A stretch of DNA of 64,000 bases from Dromiciops gliroides (GCF_019393635.1 NC_057864.1:474752617-474816616), one strand, 5' to 3'; shown: positions 51,700 to 64,000, numbered from the stretch's first letter. The notes: generated by a model not told the origin, from the letters alone. Translations and numbers: made by a program.

Positions 51700-52150
51700 A
51701 TGCTTGGTAGTGATAACAACAACAACAAGAGTAGCTATAGCTGCTAATATTTGCAAAGCTCTTTAAGGTTTGTAAAAAATTTTACATACATTATATTATT
51801 TAAGTCTCATGACAGTTTTTTATTTTGTTTTGGTTTTTTTTGGTGAGGCATTTGGGGTTAAGTGACTTGTCCAGGGTCACACAGCTAGTAAGTGTCAAGG
51901 GTCTGAGGCCGGATTCAAACTCAGGTACTCCTGACTCCAGGGCCAGTGCTCTATCCACTGTGCCACCTTGTTGCCCCCTCATGACAGTTTTTAACCCCTT
52001 TTTACACATGAAGAAACTAGGGCACAGGAAAATTAAGTGACTTGCCCAGGGTCACACAGCTAGTAAGTGTGTCTTTGGAATTTGAATCCGGGTCTTCCTA
52101 AATCCACATCCAGGACTCTATCCCCATTAAGCCATGCTGCCTCTAGTAGG
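51700..52150 (-). repeat. MIR SINE split by a younger SINE
   Basis: TTTGCAAAGCTCTTTAAGGT before the insertion. ACACATGAAGAAACTAGGGC and TTGCCCAGGGTCACACAGCT after it. Confidence 0.82.
51821..51977 (-). repeat. Marsupial short CORE-SINE nested in MIR
   Basis: GAGGCATTTGGGGTTAAGTG to CACCTTGTTGCCCC. Perfect 15-bp target duplication CTCATGACAGTTTTT at 51806-51820 and 51978-51992. Confidence 0.96.
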
Positions 52151-52284
52151 CACTTGATTGATGCTTGAGGATTAGTTGTTGGGAATGTTAGCAGGGGGTT
52201 CTTGGTGAGGTCCAGGTGACCCTGAAGGTCTTATCCCCCGATGAAGGCTTTTAAATGATCACAGACGCACAACCAGTCTAGCTC

Positions 52285-52385
52285 AGCTGTCTCCTTTTAC
52301 AGGGCAAGAAACATGAGGCCCAGAGATAAGTGACTTGCTTAACACCACTGAGTCGGGATTCGAATGCAGGTCCTCTGGCTCCAGT
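52285..52385 (-). repeat. MIR fragment
   Basis: GCAAGAAACATGAGGCCCAG and AAGTGACTTGCTTAACACCA. Confidence 0.6.
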
Positions 52386-52799
52386 CCCAAATAGGCAGGG
52401 ATAACAGTAATGAACCCAGACCGCTGGCAGTTGTCTGTCCACATCCTTGGACCTTCTGGGATCAGCCCCAAGGCTTCAGGCTGGTGTTGGTCTCCCCCGG
52501 GCCCAGCCAGCAGAGCCAGGGGAAGCAGGAATCAGAAGATTGGTAGCACGTGGTAAGGGAATGCTGGTAACTTACATAATATTTGCATTCTTGGGCCAAG
52601 GGCTTGTGAGGTGGGAGGCTGATTGTCCTTGGAGGCCAAAGTCAATTCAATTAGCCCGTCTCCTAATTGCACCATTCAGGTCTGGATTTGGTTAGTCAAT
52701 GAACATTTTATTCTTCTGGTTAATTATGGTTAGGATCAGGTCTTGTGTTAATGATGAATGTCGGAAGAAGGCAGTTACACTCCAGGAGCAAGCACACAG
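52386..52799. other. Repeat-poor sequence with AT-rich homeobox-like words
   Basis: CAATTCAATTAGCCC, TCCTAATTGCACC and TGGTTAATTATGG lie within 52640-52730. No repeat recognised. Confidence 0.3.
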
Positions 52800-52940
52800 A
52801 CCTTGGAGACAAAGAACAGGGGTCCGAAGGATTGCTTAGGAGTGACCTTGGACAAATCACTTAACCTCCTCAGGGCCAGGTTTCCATATCTGTGAAATGA
52901 GAGGGTCTCTTGAAATCCCTTCCAGCTATAACCTGTGACC
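52800..52940 (+). repeat. MIR SINE
   Basis: AGTGACCTTGGACAAATCAC, CCATATCTGTGAAATGAGAG and CCCTTCCAGCTATAACC. Confidence 0.7.
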
Positions 52941-53234
52941 TTTGGACAGTCTCTGGGGGCACAGTTCCTTCTTCATGAGGGATTATCTCAGTATTCAGGA
53001 GGGAAGGAGGTACAGTGAGGATGCTTGGCCCTAGGGACGAGTTATTGAAGCTGATGGTCATTGGAGGGGGACCACAAACCACAGGGTGGCCTCTTCAGCT
53101 TGGGGTACAGAGGACAAGATGGGTATCACGGGCTACAGTGTTAGCTGGCTCTTTGGAGAGTTTGGGAGCCGGAAGAATCTTAACTACCCAGGGCTTGGTT
53201 AAAGTCAAGAGTACACATGGTAAATTTTCTACAG

Positions 53235-54660
<1,426 letters not shown>

Positions 54661-54664
54661 TACG

Positions 54665-54945
54665 CTAACTTGACCAGAAGTTCTTAAACCTTCTCTGGAC
54701 CACAGGCTGCCCCCTGCACTCCTTTGGCCATCCAAATGCCCTCAGTGAATGATGTTTGAAAAGAAGCACAAAATTAAAGCTGACTCCTTTGGGACCACCT
54801 CATAGACTCCCACTCAGAATAATGTTCTTAAATGCTTAAAAATAAACACATAGAGTTACAAAGGTTTGAAATGCAATTTCCAGCATGTTTTTTTTTTTTT
54901 AAAACAAGTTCACAGATCCCAGGTTAAGAACTCTCAAACCAGGGA
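54665..54945. mobile_element. hAT-like non-autonomous DNA transposon (MITE)
   Basis: CAGAAGTTCTTAAACCTTCT at the left and CCCAGGTTAAGAACTCTC at the right are inverted ends. The interior (CAGAATAATGTTCTTAAATG) is of the mammal-wide type. No clear 8-bp target duplication remains. Confidence 0.5.
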
Positions 54946-55249
54946 TTGAGATGGGCAGCCATGTAGGTGAAGTTTTGTCCAGTGTTAGTTTTGGTTTGGG
55001 GGTTAAACCCATTCATCCGTGGCCATCTCAATGACTGGGGTGCCATTTTGCTTCCTGCTTTAGGTCAGGGAGAAGATGGGACACAACTAGTGTTCTCTGG
55101 CATACCCTGGGAAGGCAGCTCTCCCATCAGAGATGAGAATGGGGCTGGGAAAGGAAATTCCAAGGGTCAGTTGACTTTCCTGTTTACCTCTGCCCTGGTC
55201 AGCTCCTCCAAGACAACCTTAAGATGGATTTCAGGGAAAAGGATACTTG

Positions 55250-55690
55250 GAGATTTGAGGTTCCCAGCTGAAAGGGACTTTGGAAGGCCATCAGCTCAAT
55301 TCATAGATGATTAGGAGCCACCCCTACCACATACCCAGCCAATGGTTGTCCTGTCAGTACTGGGAAAACTCCAATAAAAGAGAGGCCCACTTGGGGGGCA
55401 GTTCTAAGTATTATTGTTAGGCTGTTTCTCCTGTTGTCAAGTTTAAATTGACCTCTTCACAACTTCTACCCATTGCTTCCAGTCCTGCCCTTTAGGGCCA
55501 AGCAGAACAAAGCTAACCCCTCTGGTGTCCCCTTCTCAGTCTTCTCTTCAGACTAAACACCCCAAAGTCCTCTGGAAACATCACTTCCCGTTGACTTCAG
55601 ATGATCCCCATCCACTCGCCCTCCTAGATTCTCTCCAACTTAGCTTCACTAAATACAAGGCTCCCAACCAGGTCAGACCAGGGCATGGAG
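55250..55690 (-). repeat. CR1/L3 LINE 3' portion
   Basis: AAAGGGACTTTGGAAGGCCA, then TTCTACCCATTGCTTCCAGT, AGCAGAACAAAGCTAACCCC and CTTCTCTTCAGACTAAACAC in reverse CR1/L3 order, ending AACCAGGTCAGACCAGGGCA. Confidence 0.7.
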
Positions 55691-55794
55691 ATCAGGGCTT
55701 CTTTTTAAGATATTGTGCCTATCATAATGCAGCCTCTCAAGTCACAATGAATGAATGAATGCATGTAAGGACTTCTGGGCCAAGTAGTCACACT

Positions 55795-56360
55795 CAATTA
55801 ATTGATAAATATTTATTAAGCACCCACTATGTTCTAGGTATTGTTCTACCTGCTGGAGATTCAAATAGAGGCAAAAGACAACCCCTGCCCTCAGGAGCTT
55901 ACAGTCTAATGGGGGAGACAACAACATGCAAATATATATAAACAAGCTATATAGAGGATAAGTAAGGAATAATTAGAGTTGAGGCACTAGGGTTAGGAGG
56001 GTCTGGGGAAGGCTTCCTGTATAGGTGGGGTTTAGTTTGGACTTCAAGGAAGCCAGGGAGGTCAGTGATTAGAGCGGAAGAGGGAGGGAGAATTCCAGAC
56101 CTTGGGGACAGTCAAAGAAAACTAGAGCCCAGTGATGGAGTATCTTATACTTAGAAGAGTCAGGAGGGCGGCTAGGTGGTACCGTGGATAAAGCACCTGC
56201 CCTGGATGCAGGAGGACCTGAGTTTAGACACTTGACACTAGCTGTGTGACCTTGGGCAAGTCACTTAACCCTCATTGCCCCACCAAAAAAAAAAAAAAAA
56301 AAAAGAGCCAGGAGGCCTGTGTCACTGGATAGAAGAACCAGGCAGGATGTGTGCAAGTGA
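55795..56360 (-). repeat. LINE L2 3' portion split by a SINE
   Basis: ATATTTATTAAGCACCCACT, AGGAGCTTACAGTCTAATGG, AGGCTTCCTGTATAGGTGGG and AATTCCAGACCTTGGGGACA in reverse L2 order. It resumes after the SINE with GGCCTGTGTCACTGGATAGA. Confidence 0.8.
56168..56302 (+). repeat. Marsupial short CORE-SINE with internal deletion, nested in L2
   Basis: The 'caaatccagcct' segment is missing between GAGTTTAGACAC and GACACTAGCTG. Target duplication AAGAG(T/C)CAGGAGG at 56155-56167 and 56303-56315. Confidence 0.94.
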
Positions 56361-56739
56361 CCTAGGGTTTGACATCAGTAAAAGCTTTCTCTGAATATTT
56401 ACCAGTATCCCCAAGAGGAATGGGCTACCTTTCAAGGTAGGAGGTTCTCCCCAAGGGTATGCTGGTAAACATTTAACAAGGAAGGAAGAATGTGGGTCAG
56501 ACTTTTAAGTGTAATCTGTCTAGACAATCAGCAAAACAATACTTGAAGCCCCTATTCCCAGGATATACATGCTCACACCGAATATTTAACAATCTGCTCT
56601 CTCCAGCCAGTCTGAGCTGTCTCCAGCACGCCTCTGAGGCCCCCTCAGTACAGCAAGAGCTTGAGCAACCACTTGTCTCAGGGGCAGCCAAGTGGGTGGG
56701 GACAGGTGACCACCAAGATCCCTTTCAGCTCAGAAATTC

Positions 56740-56905
56740 TGATTCCTAGGGCTATTATCACATGGTACCTTGATTGACCCTCACATCCCCCCTGGAAAGA
56801 TGATAATATTTCTCTTCTGTGGATGATAAATCAGGTGACTTACCCAAGGTCACATAGCTAGTTAGTCACCAGGCGAGGGAGGGTCAGAGCTTGGACTGAA
56901 GCCAG
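56740..56905 (-). repeat. MIR SINE
   Basis: TGACTTACCCAAGGTCACAT and the preceding GATGATAATATTTCTCTTCT. Confidence 0.65.
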
Positions 56906-57949
56906 GCCGGCGGCGCATCACCCAGCTAGCTGGTGAAGACAATGCAAGCAGGTCTGGAGAACTCTGGGAGATGAAGGCAGTTGGCAAAGGGCCTAAGGAA
57001 TTCAAAGGCCTTGAATTTTTATTTATTTTTTGAGAGCCCTGCCTGATTTTTCTTTAGGGGAGGGAGAGAGACCTAACAGCTTGGCACAAACACTGTTAAG
57101 AGGCAGGTTTGTTTTGCCAGAGAACTGGTGTTAATCTGATTCCCAGAAACGTTTTTAGAAAACGGTTTCCTACTTTCAAAGGCTGCTTGATCAGTGGCAG
57201 CCAATAGACAATGGGACCTTAGGCTGCAAGGAGTGGATAACCCAGGGGTGGTATTTTCCTTCTCATCTTTTCCCAGTCCTGGGGGGTGGGAAAAGATAAA
57301 ACTGGGGGCCAACCCAGAACTGGGGTGCTAGGCAGAGTCTGAAAATGAGTCCCGTCCTGTGGGTGCCTATGTAGACACCTCAGCTTCTCCCAAAAGACCT
57401 CTCGGGCTCTAAAAAAATTGATGGGCATTGATGCTCCTGTTTATTTAGATGAATTTGGGATGTGAGGAGCATAGACGAATGAAGATTGTCTGGACTGTAG
57501 ACGAGTTTAAAGGCAGTTTTATTATTTTTGTTAGTAAGTGCACAGTCATTTCAAGTTGGCTAACAAAAATGCCTAGCAGAACTGCTCTGAGGAATCTCGC
57601 TTTAAACATTAACCAAATCTGTCGCCTTTACACCCCCTCTATGCTACAAGCGGTGGCTTCAGGAGGACTTTCTGGTTTGATGTCAAGTAGTTTAAACATT
57701 GCCCCTGGCGATCATGTCTTTGCACCTCACTGGTGAGGAAAGGTCAGGCCTGGGCAAGAGTCAGGCTGATTGGGCTGTTTGGAAAATGCTGGTCTGGACA
57801 TTCCATCTCCCACCTCAGTGCATCCTCCACGGGCCTGGCATGCATGACCTCATAGAAGCACAGTGTTTCTTACTGCGACTGTTTCCTGCCTCCCCTGCTG
57901 GGCTACCAGCTTCTTAGAAGGCTGTCGTGGATTCTCCTTTATAGCACGG
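56906..57949. other. Repeat-poor intron sequence
   Basis: About 1 kb without recognised repeats or genes. Low apparent repeat content makes it a reasonable place to test for conserved non-coding DNA. Confidence 0.4.
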
Positions 57950-58180
57950 AATTGTGATAAGAAGTATCAAACCATTTCAGTTGTAAGGGACCTCTGTAGT
58001 CTAACCTGTCCCCCCAAAATGCCTACCAGAACAGCAACCAGTCGTAAGGATGACCTAACAATTGGTTTTCCATTTTCTGCTTTATGACCTCTCGAGATGG
58101 GGAGCTCACTACCTTACTCCACTTTGGATTGCTCCCCTTGTTAGAGAGGGGCATCCTCAGAACTAGTCACCACCCCCTAT
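57950..58180 (-). repeat. CR1/L3 LINE 3' end
   Basis: TTGTAAGGGACCTCTGTAGT and GATGGGGAGCTCACTACCTT match the reverse CR1/L3 3' UTR. Confidence 0.6.
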
Positions 58181-58259
58181 GTCAAGCCTTTCCGATTCTG
58201 AGACTTGTACTAGTTTTGGGTCTCCCTTTTGTCACTCTTTGTTCCATCTCCATGTATTA

Positions 58260-58370
58260 CCCCAAAATGAAATGTAAGCTTCTAGAAGGTAGGATGTGTT
58301 TCATATTTGTCTCTGCATTCCCAGCATCTGGCATTGGGCTTCACACATGGTTAAACATTGGTCAAAGTGA
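58260..58370 (+). repeat. LINE L2 3' end
   Basis: GAAATGTAAGCTTCTAGAAG and CATTCCCAGCATCTGGCATT. Confidence 0.6.
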
Positions 58371-59119
58371 ATTCCCCTCTTGGAAAACAATTTCTCCTTG
58401 GAATTCAAAGACCCTCAGTTTTATCATCTGTGAAATGGGTGTGATTTGTTTTGTGTCAGCGATCAAAGGTAGTGATGGGATATGAAGGCCCTTGGGCAGC
58501 CAAAGTCTCAAGTCCAGGGGTGAGGAATTAATCTGATAATTGACCGTTTTCCAAGTTCAGGGCCCTAGCTTGGATGTTTACTTTGTGAGAGCCCCTCCCC
58601 CACTGTCTGTTGACCACCCCCACGAGGGTCAAGAATAAAACCTGAGCTTCACCTTCTGCAGAGGGAAGAGCTGAAGGTGATTTGACTTGGGACAAGGCTT
58701 CCTGCCACTGCAGCCAGTTTAAACCAATCAAAATTTGATTATGGAAATTGAAGACCTTAAAAAAAAAACATTTCAGGATCGTTAAGGGTTCCAGAGAACC
58801 AGACAAAAGACAAAACAGTCTCCTTTTCTGGGGGAAGACTAGAAAAGCAGGATGAGCGGAGAGCAAACTGTTACCTTTCCCCTCCCAGCCATGTCCAGTT
58901 AACCCAGTGGTTAGCGCAGTTAGAAGGCCACAGTTATTGATTCTGTCCTTCCTTGCAGGGAGGAGGAGTGATTCATTCTCTCCAGACTGACACTTTATCT
59001 CAGTTTAAGCCTTGCCAGCCATCTTAGAAGTGCCAGTTTTTGCTCCCATTACTGGGGGCCGAGGCTGCAGAGTATGAATAGCCCAGCCTGTCCCCAGTGC
59101 GGGAGACAAAACTCAGAAC
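58371..59119. other. Unassigned intron sequence
   Basis: Nothing recognised apart from a MIR-like TTATCATCTGTGAAATGG scrap near 58420. Confidence 0.4.
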
Positions 59120-59215
59120 CCGTGTTTCATTTCTTCCATTTTGCCTCAGTTTCCTCTTCTGTAAAATCAGCAGGTTGGACTTAAGGTCCCTTCCAGCTCT
59201 AGGTCATAGATGTAG
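59120..59215 (+). repeat. MIR tail
   Basis: TTTGCCTCAGTTTCCTCTTC and TGTAAAATCAGCAGGTTGGA. Confidence 0.65.
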
Positions 59216-60388
59216 GACTAGGAACACAGACAGCAAGGAGCAGAGCTCTGACTTGGAATCCAGAATCTTTTCCATTGTGCTCCTAGGACTGTCACAATTG
59301 AGATATTAGAGCCAACTTTGTTCTAAAGAATGGCTTTTTTTTTTTCTATGTGCCACGGGGTCATAAGACAGAGATGTCCCAACATGGCATGCAATTGGAG
59401 TACTTGGGGCACCTGGATGAGTGGCCTTGGACAAGTCACTTCCCGTTCTGAAGCCCCACTCTCCTGAAAAGTAATGAAGATAGATGTTGTCTTAGGGTTC
59501 CTTTAAAAATAAGTCACTTTCTGCTTGAAAGAGTTTGGATTTTTGTTTGTTTGTCCTGATGGGGGTTAGGGGGAAGAAGCATTAGGAGTCTTAAGGGACA
59601 GTTGTGCCCTTGTGTGCAGCTGATTCTCGTCGCTGGGCAACCAGCCTGGGCTCTGGTGACCTCGGTCAGACAAGACTGCCCGAAGCCTTCACACAATTCT
59701 CCACCCCCAGGGAGCAACTCTGAGTTTTTTTTCCTCGTGAGTCAGCATTTTGGGGCTGGCTCTGGAGGTCGTTGCTGGGGCAGCAGGATGGGCCAAGGAA
59801 TAACTGGATGAGTAAAAGGGGCCATGGCCAGCTTGAGCTCAGGAGCTGGGGCAGCCCTTCCCCCTCCAGGCTCACCATGCCAAAGCCTGGATTAGAGGAG
59901 GGGGCTGTCATTATTGTTCCTCACCATGTGACCCAAAGCCAGAGAAACTCTGCTCTGTCCCTGCAATACCCCATTGCTGTTGTTGTCCTTGTACCTTTGT
60001 TCAGCCCTTCAGAATTTCCTTCTCTCCTTAATGCCACCCTCTCGACATTCCTTCTGGGAAGTCCCCCTGACCAGCAGGGTTTAGGACATTGCCTCTTTTC
60101 TCTGACCGCCTATAATGCTGCCTGCATATGCTCTCTCACTTAGCAACAGCCTGATCCGCTGGTTTATCAGAACTGTGCCCAAGAGGCACATCCGATCATC
60201 ACCTTATCTGGGATGCAGCCAGGTTGGGAACCGGGCCGGACTCAACACAAGACTTCCTGGCTCCAAACGCTTTTTCTCTCTATCCGTTCCCTGACCCTGC
60301 CTGGTATCGGTCATTTTCTTCATGGATGTGTTGTCTCCCTCCTGGATTATTAGCTCTTGAGATCAGTGTCTCTTAGAAATGTCATCTA
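59216..60388. other. Unassigned intron sequence with weak L2/MIR pieces
   Basis: MIR-like GGCCTTGGACAAGTCACTTC near 59422 and an L2-like CTGGGAAGTCCCCCTGACCA near 60054. The rest is unassigned. Confidence 0.4.
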
Positions 60389-60537
60389 GGGGGCAGCTAG
60401 GTGGCACAGTGGATAAAGCACCGGCCCTGGAGTCAGGAGGACCTGAGTTCAAATCCGGCCTCAGACACTTGACACTTACTAGCTGTGTGACCCTGGGCAA
60501 GTCACTTAAGCCCCATTGCCCTGCAAAAAAAAAACAA
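60389..60537 (+). repeat. Marsupial short CORE-SINE (A/B mixed)
   Basis: Full, little-diverged copy with a GAGTC head and a TTGACAC / CCCCATTGCCCTGC body. Flanked by GTCATCTA on both sides. Confidence 0.95.
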
Positions 60538-60574
60538 AGTCATCTAATCCAATTTGTATCTGACCTCTACAATA

Positions 60575-61130
60575 TCATTCGTCAGTCAACAAGCATTTTT
60601 TGAAGGCCTGCTGTGTACCAGCCACTGGAGATACAAAGAAAGGCCAAAACACCATCTCACCCTCAAGGAGATTCATGGGGAAGATAACATGGTGTATATA
60701 TATACAAGATATATTCAATGTAAATGGGAGGGAATCTCAGGGGGAAGGCAGTTAATGGGAAGGGGAACAACTGGGAAAGGCTTCTTGCAGAAGGTGGGTT
60801 TGGGGCTGAGAGTTTGAAGGAGGCCTGGAGGCCATGAGGTGGAGGGAGAGCACTCCAAGTGTTAGGAAAATCGTCCATGTTTGAGGAGCTGTGAGAAGGC
60901 CCTAGAGTGCATGGAGGCCAGTAGAGTGTGAGAAGACTGCACATGGAGGAAGGGGCCAGCTTGTGGAGGGCTCTAAGAGCAACTGGGAGCTGATAGAATG
61001 GTCAGACCTACGCCTGAGTGAAGAACGACCTGGACCAGGCAGAGACCTGAGGCAGGCAGGCCATTGAACGAGGTGACGAGGGCCAGCACCAACATGGCAG
61101 CAGTATCCATGGAGACACAGGGACATAATA
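60575..61130 (-). repeat. LINE L2 3' portion, longest L2 copy
   Basis: About 550 bp of reverse L2. It starts at the terminus (AACAAGCATTTTTTGAAGGC) and runs through GGGAAAGGCTTCTTGCAGAA and GCTTGTGGAGGGCTCTAAGA into the ORF2 end. Confidence 0.78.
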
Positions 61131-61229
61131 ATAGGAGGGAGTCACCAGTAGACCCTCTACCATCTTCTTGAAGATTTCAAGTACGGGGGACTTTGACTTG
61201 CTATTCTGCTTTCGGACACCTAGTTAATG

Positions 61230-61560
61230 CCCTGTCCACCTCTCCTCATTTCCCAGCCATCTTCCCAGTTCTGTCCTCTGGGACTGAGCAGAAGAATTGT
61301 AGCCCCTCCTCCGATGAAGGGACCTTTCAGATACTTGAAAACAGCCGTCCCATCCATCCTGTCTTCTCTTCAGACGAACGTGCCCCCTGGTTCGCTCAGT
61401 GACCAGAACTGACCACCAGCTCCCATCATGCTCTCAGTAGGGCTAAGTACAGCGGCACTCTTCCCTCCTCGTTCCTCCACATTGCCCCTCTCTTAGGGTA
61501 GCCTAGACTCTCGTTCAGTTTTTGGATCAGCCACCCCCAAAACATGAAGGAAACAACAAG
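61230..61560 (-). repeat. CR1/L3 LINE fragment
   Basis: CTTTCAGATACTTGAAAACA, TGTCTTCTCTTCAGACGAAC and AGTAGGGCTAAGTACAGCGG in reverse CR1/L3 order. Confidence 0.65.
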
Positions 61561-61639
61561 GACAAATCTCCTCTGTTCTCCTTGGAGGGAAGAGACCACT
61601 CCAGGCTAGGTTTTACAGTGGAGGGGAAAATGAGGCGTA

Positions 61640-61985
61640 ATGTGACACATACCCTAGTTTGGCAGAGAGCAGATTTCAGAAAGTTCAGAGCAAAATTAGC
61701 TCTTAATTCTGTGGAATAAAACTTAAAACGACAGAGGAAGTCAGCCCAGGAGTGATGGGAGATGCCCAGGAATGAAAGTCTGAAGCCCCAAAGGGAGGTT
61801 CCCACCGAGGAAGAAGAATGAGAGTTATCTGAGGAGACAGATGTGGGCACCCACAATTCCTCACCAGCCAATGTAGGTTTTAAAAAGAAATGTACCAAAA
61901 AGAAAGAAATGTACAGAAGCGGGAAGCAAGGTGAGGAATGGCAAATGAATTATGAATCACTAATATGAAAGCCCAGAGTGAGCTA
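61640..61985 (+). repeat. CR1/L3 LINE 5'-side fragment
   Basis: GAGGAAGTCAGCCCAGGAGT, AGTTATCTGAGGAGACAGAT and GTTTTAAAAAGAAATGTACC are homologous to 18580-18800. Opposite in direction to the adjacent CR1/L3 piece. Confidence 0.65.
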
Positions 61986-62204
61986 CAGCTGATGATGGAA
62001 ACAGAAAAGGCTGGGGGGGGGGGGGTTAGTTATTGTGGAAGAAAAAGGAGAAGCCAACAAAGGGTAAGACCTTTGCTCAGGGTGGGTGGGAGGGAGACAG
62101 CTGCCAACAGAGAGAAGAAAGAACCACTTGGTTTTCATTTTGTTTTTGTGTTTCTGTAAACGAGAATGAATGGCCTTTATGTTGGGGATGATCAACCGAA
62201 AAGC

Positions 62205-62330
62205 TGTTACCCAAGATCAATCAGTCAAAATAGGGATCGAGCCGTTATCGATTGACTGCTTTGTGCCTGGCCCTGTGCTATGTGCTCCAGAGAGGAAGAA
62301 AAAAGCAGCCAGGGAAAAGTCCCACCTTGC
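62205..62330 (-). repeat. LINE L2 3' end
   Basis: TATCGATTGACTGCTTTGTG and CCTGGCCCTGTGCTATGTGC. Confidence 0.55.
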
Positions 62331-62934
62331 ATTCCATTTTCTTTAATCTCCACCTGGAAGCTCAGAACTGAGGAAAGGGCCAATGGGGCAGCACCTGGGT
62401 TCAAGATCCTAAACAGATTCTTGGAAGTTTCCAAGCTCAGCTGTGCGTCCTATGAAAGGGGCACTTTGGAAGCTGGGACATTTCAGTGCCAAGCTAGGTT
62501 TGCTGCAGGCTACAGGGTCTGGTTCACAGATTCTTAAACCTCACTAAGGCAATTTCTCGACACACTGCCAAATAAACAGCTGGTTGTGCAAAGGAGGGAA
62601 GAAAGTTGATTCATTCAGGCTGAAAATGGCCAAACTGAGCTTGTTATTTGATTTCAGCCTCTGAATCCAGTCAAAACTAGTTGGATTTTAAAATTGTTTG
62701 ATTCTTTAGACAATCCTAAAGGAGCTTTGCTACCCAGAATCCTTTGGTATTGGTCGTCACTGGGTCAAGTCCAAACCTACCTTGGCTTTTAAATCGGCCC
62801 TATACAATATGGCATCTGCTTTTTGGATCATCCTATAAAAAGTAATGTGCTTTAATAGACCTGGAGACACAAGGCCTGGTTTGAAGTTCTGGCTTTGCTA
62901 TTTATTAACTGTGACCATAAATAGTGAAATGGAA
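62331..62934. other. Unassigned intron sequence
   Basis: No repeat or gene recognised for most of it. A MIR-like scrap lies near 62860-62930. Confidence 0.4.
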
Positions 62935-63020
62935 GGGACCCCTCTAGTATAATCCCTTAATTTTACAGGAGAGGAAACTGAGGCTCAGAGAGGTGAAATG
63001 GTCACACAGCCTAGTCAGCA
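62935..63020 (-). repeat. MIR-type fragment
   Basis: TTTTACAGGAGAGGAAACTG and AGGTGAAATGGTCACACAGC. Confidence 0.65.
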
Positions 63021-63039
63021 TCAGTCAAAGCAAGTCAAT

Positions 63040-63462
63040 TTATTGTTTCTTGGTCATGTCTGAGTTTTTACCACCCCATTTGAGGTTTTTTTGGCGGAGA
63101 TCCTAGAATGGTTTGCCATTGCCTTCTCCAGCTCATTTGACAGAGGAGGAAACTGAAACAAACAGGGTTAAGTGACTTGCTCAGGGTCACTCAGATAGTG
63201 TCTGGGGTGGGATTTGACCACAGGAAGATGAGGTTTTCTGGTTTTTTGTTTGTTTGGTTGGTTTTTTTGTGGGGCAATGAGGGTTAAGTGACTTGCCCAG
63301 GGTCACACAGCTAGTAAGTATCAAATGTTTGAGGCCGGATTTGAACTCAGGTACTTCTGAATCCATTGCCGGTGCTTTATCCACTGCGCCACCTAGCTGC
63401 CCCCATGAGGCTTTCTGACTCGGCTCAGCGCTCTATGCACTATGGCGCCACCTAGCTGCTTC
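63040..63462 (-). repeat. Long CORE-SINE (MAR1-like) split by a younger SINE
   Basis: Tail (TTTTTACCACCCCATTTGAG), then ATTTGACAGAGGAGGAAACT and TAAGTGACTTGCTCAGGGTC. After the insertion the head resumes (TATGGCGCCACCTAGCTGCT). Confidence 0.85.
63241..63404 (-). repeat. Marsupial short CORE-SINE nested in a long SINE
   Basis: GGGCAATGAGGGTTAAGTGA to CACCTAGCTGCCCC. Target duplication ATGAGG(T/C)TTTCTG at 63228-63240 and 63405-63417. Confidence 0.95.
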
Positions 63463-63645
63463 TATTAAGCACCTAATGTGGGCCAAACAGTACTAAGTGC
63501 TGGAGTCAGGATATGAACCCAGAACTTACTCCACCATACCACTGATCTTCCCAGCGAAGTACTGGTTTCCCTTTTTTTGTATTCCCATTGCTTAGCCCAA
63601 TTCCTGGCATGTAGAAGGCACTTAATAAGTGCTTATTGACTGAGT
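63463..63645. repeat. LINE L2 ends in both orientations
   Basis: Reverse (ATTAAGCACCTAATGTGGGC) at 63465 and forward (GGCATGTAGAAGGCACTTAA plus TTATTGACTGAG) to 63645. Confidence 0.65.
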
Positions 63646-63680
63646 TACCCACGTGTCATGGTAACTCAGGAGGTATTAGC

Positions 63681-63725
63681 AAGCTCTTGATGATTCTTTT
63701 TTTTTCCCCCAAGCTCTTGATGATT
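63681..63725 (+). repeat. 15-bp direct repeats flanking a 15-bp T/C tract
   Basis: AAGCTCTTGATGATT at 63681-63695 and 63711-63725 flank CTTTTTTTTTCCCCC. This is the footprint expected from a tail-only retrotransposition event or a local duplication. Confidence 0.7.
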
Positions 63726-64000
63726 ATCCTTGTGGGGCACAGACCCTGGCAAGTTCTCCCTAGAAAATGAAAAAGCCTTCATTACAAAAACCTATCACCA
63801 AACAATTTCTTAGGGTTGGTCAGCCTGGGCAATTCATGAAGACTCCCTATGAAGGTACAGGAGAATTGTGATCTGCCTTGGTGGTGAATGATGCAGTCAT
63901 GAAACCTTGCAATATCAGTTATTTGTGCTTCTCCAGAAGCAAGGAATAACTGCAGTAACAAGTATTAGCAATTTGGTCCCTGGTTCAGAGTCTAAGCCTC
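63726..64000. other. Unassigned intron sequence to window end
   Basis: No gene or repeat recognised. Confidence 0.4.

Overview
The window looks like marsupial nuclear DNA. It is full of CORE/MIR-type SINEs with the marsupial head (GGGGCAGCTAGGTGGC...), and it carries a longer SINE form with an RTE/BovB-like tail, many old LINE L2 and CR1/L3 fragments, MIRs and a few hAT relics. The youngest short-SINE copies have intact target-site duplications and little divergence, so this family moved fairly recently. Which marsupial it is cannot be fixed from sequence alone.

Only one gene can be supported: the first exon of CASTOR2 (GATSL2), on the + strand. The layout is upstream repeats (1-4000), a homopurine and 9-bp tandem repeat block (4040-4260), a TATA-less CpG-island promoter with GC boxes and ZNF143/THAP11-like and NRF1-like sites (about 4375-4480), a G-rich 5' leader with two short upstream ORFs, the 38-codon exon-1 coding piece (4850-4962) and a consensus splice donor. 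The next exon of the family (starting around CKFFSLTETPEDYT) was not found, so 4963-64000 is read as intron 1. CASTOR2 works in the cytosolic arginine/GATOR2 branch of mTORC1 control.

The intron is mostly a layered fossil record. Old L2, CR1/L3 and MIR copies are interrupted by the younger short SINE, and nesting plus target-site duplications give relative ages. The largest single relic is a CR1/L3 LINE of about 1.9 kb (18.5-20.4 kb). Simple-sequence blocks include a roughly 200-bp GGAC/GGAT array (39.9-40.1 kb), a 56-nt perfect purine-pyrimidine alternating tract (50.5 kb) and several polypyrimidine/polypurine tracts. A few repeat-poor islands have clustered transcription-factor-like motifs, including one near-consensus CTCF site at 45.66 kb.

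I found no new biological system, CRISPR array, operon, RNA gene or second protein gene. The most unusual local structure is a 121-bp, about 97.5% identical direct duplication around a SINE fragment (50.58-50.92 kb). It is best explained by gene conversion or template switching between a SINE and a neighbouring MIR. All family names come from recognition by eye and should be checked with a repeat library.
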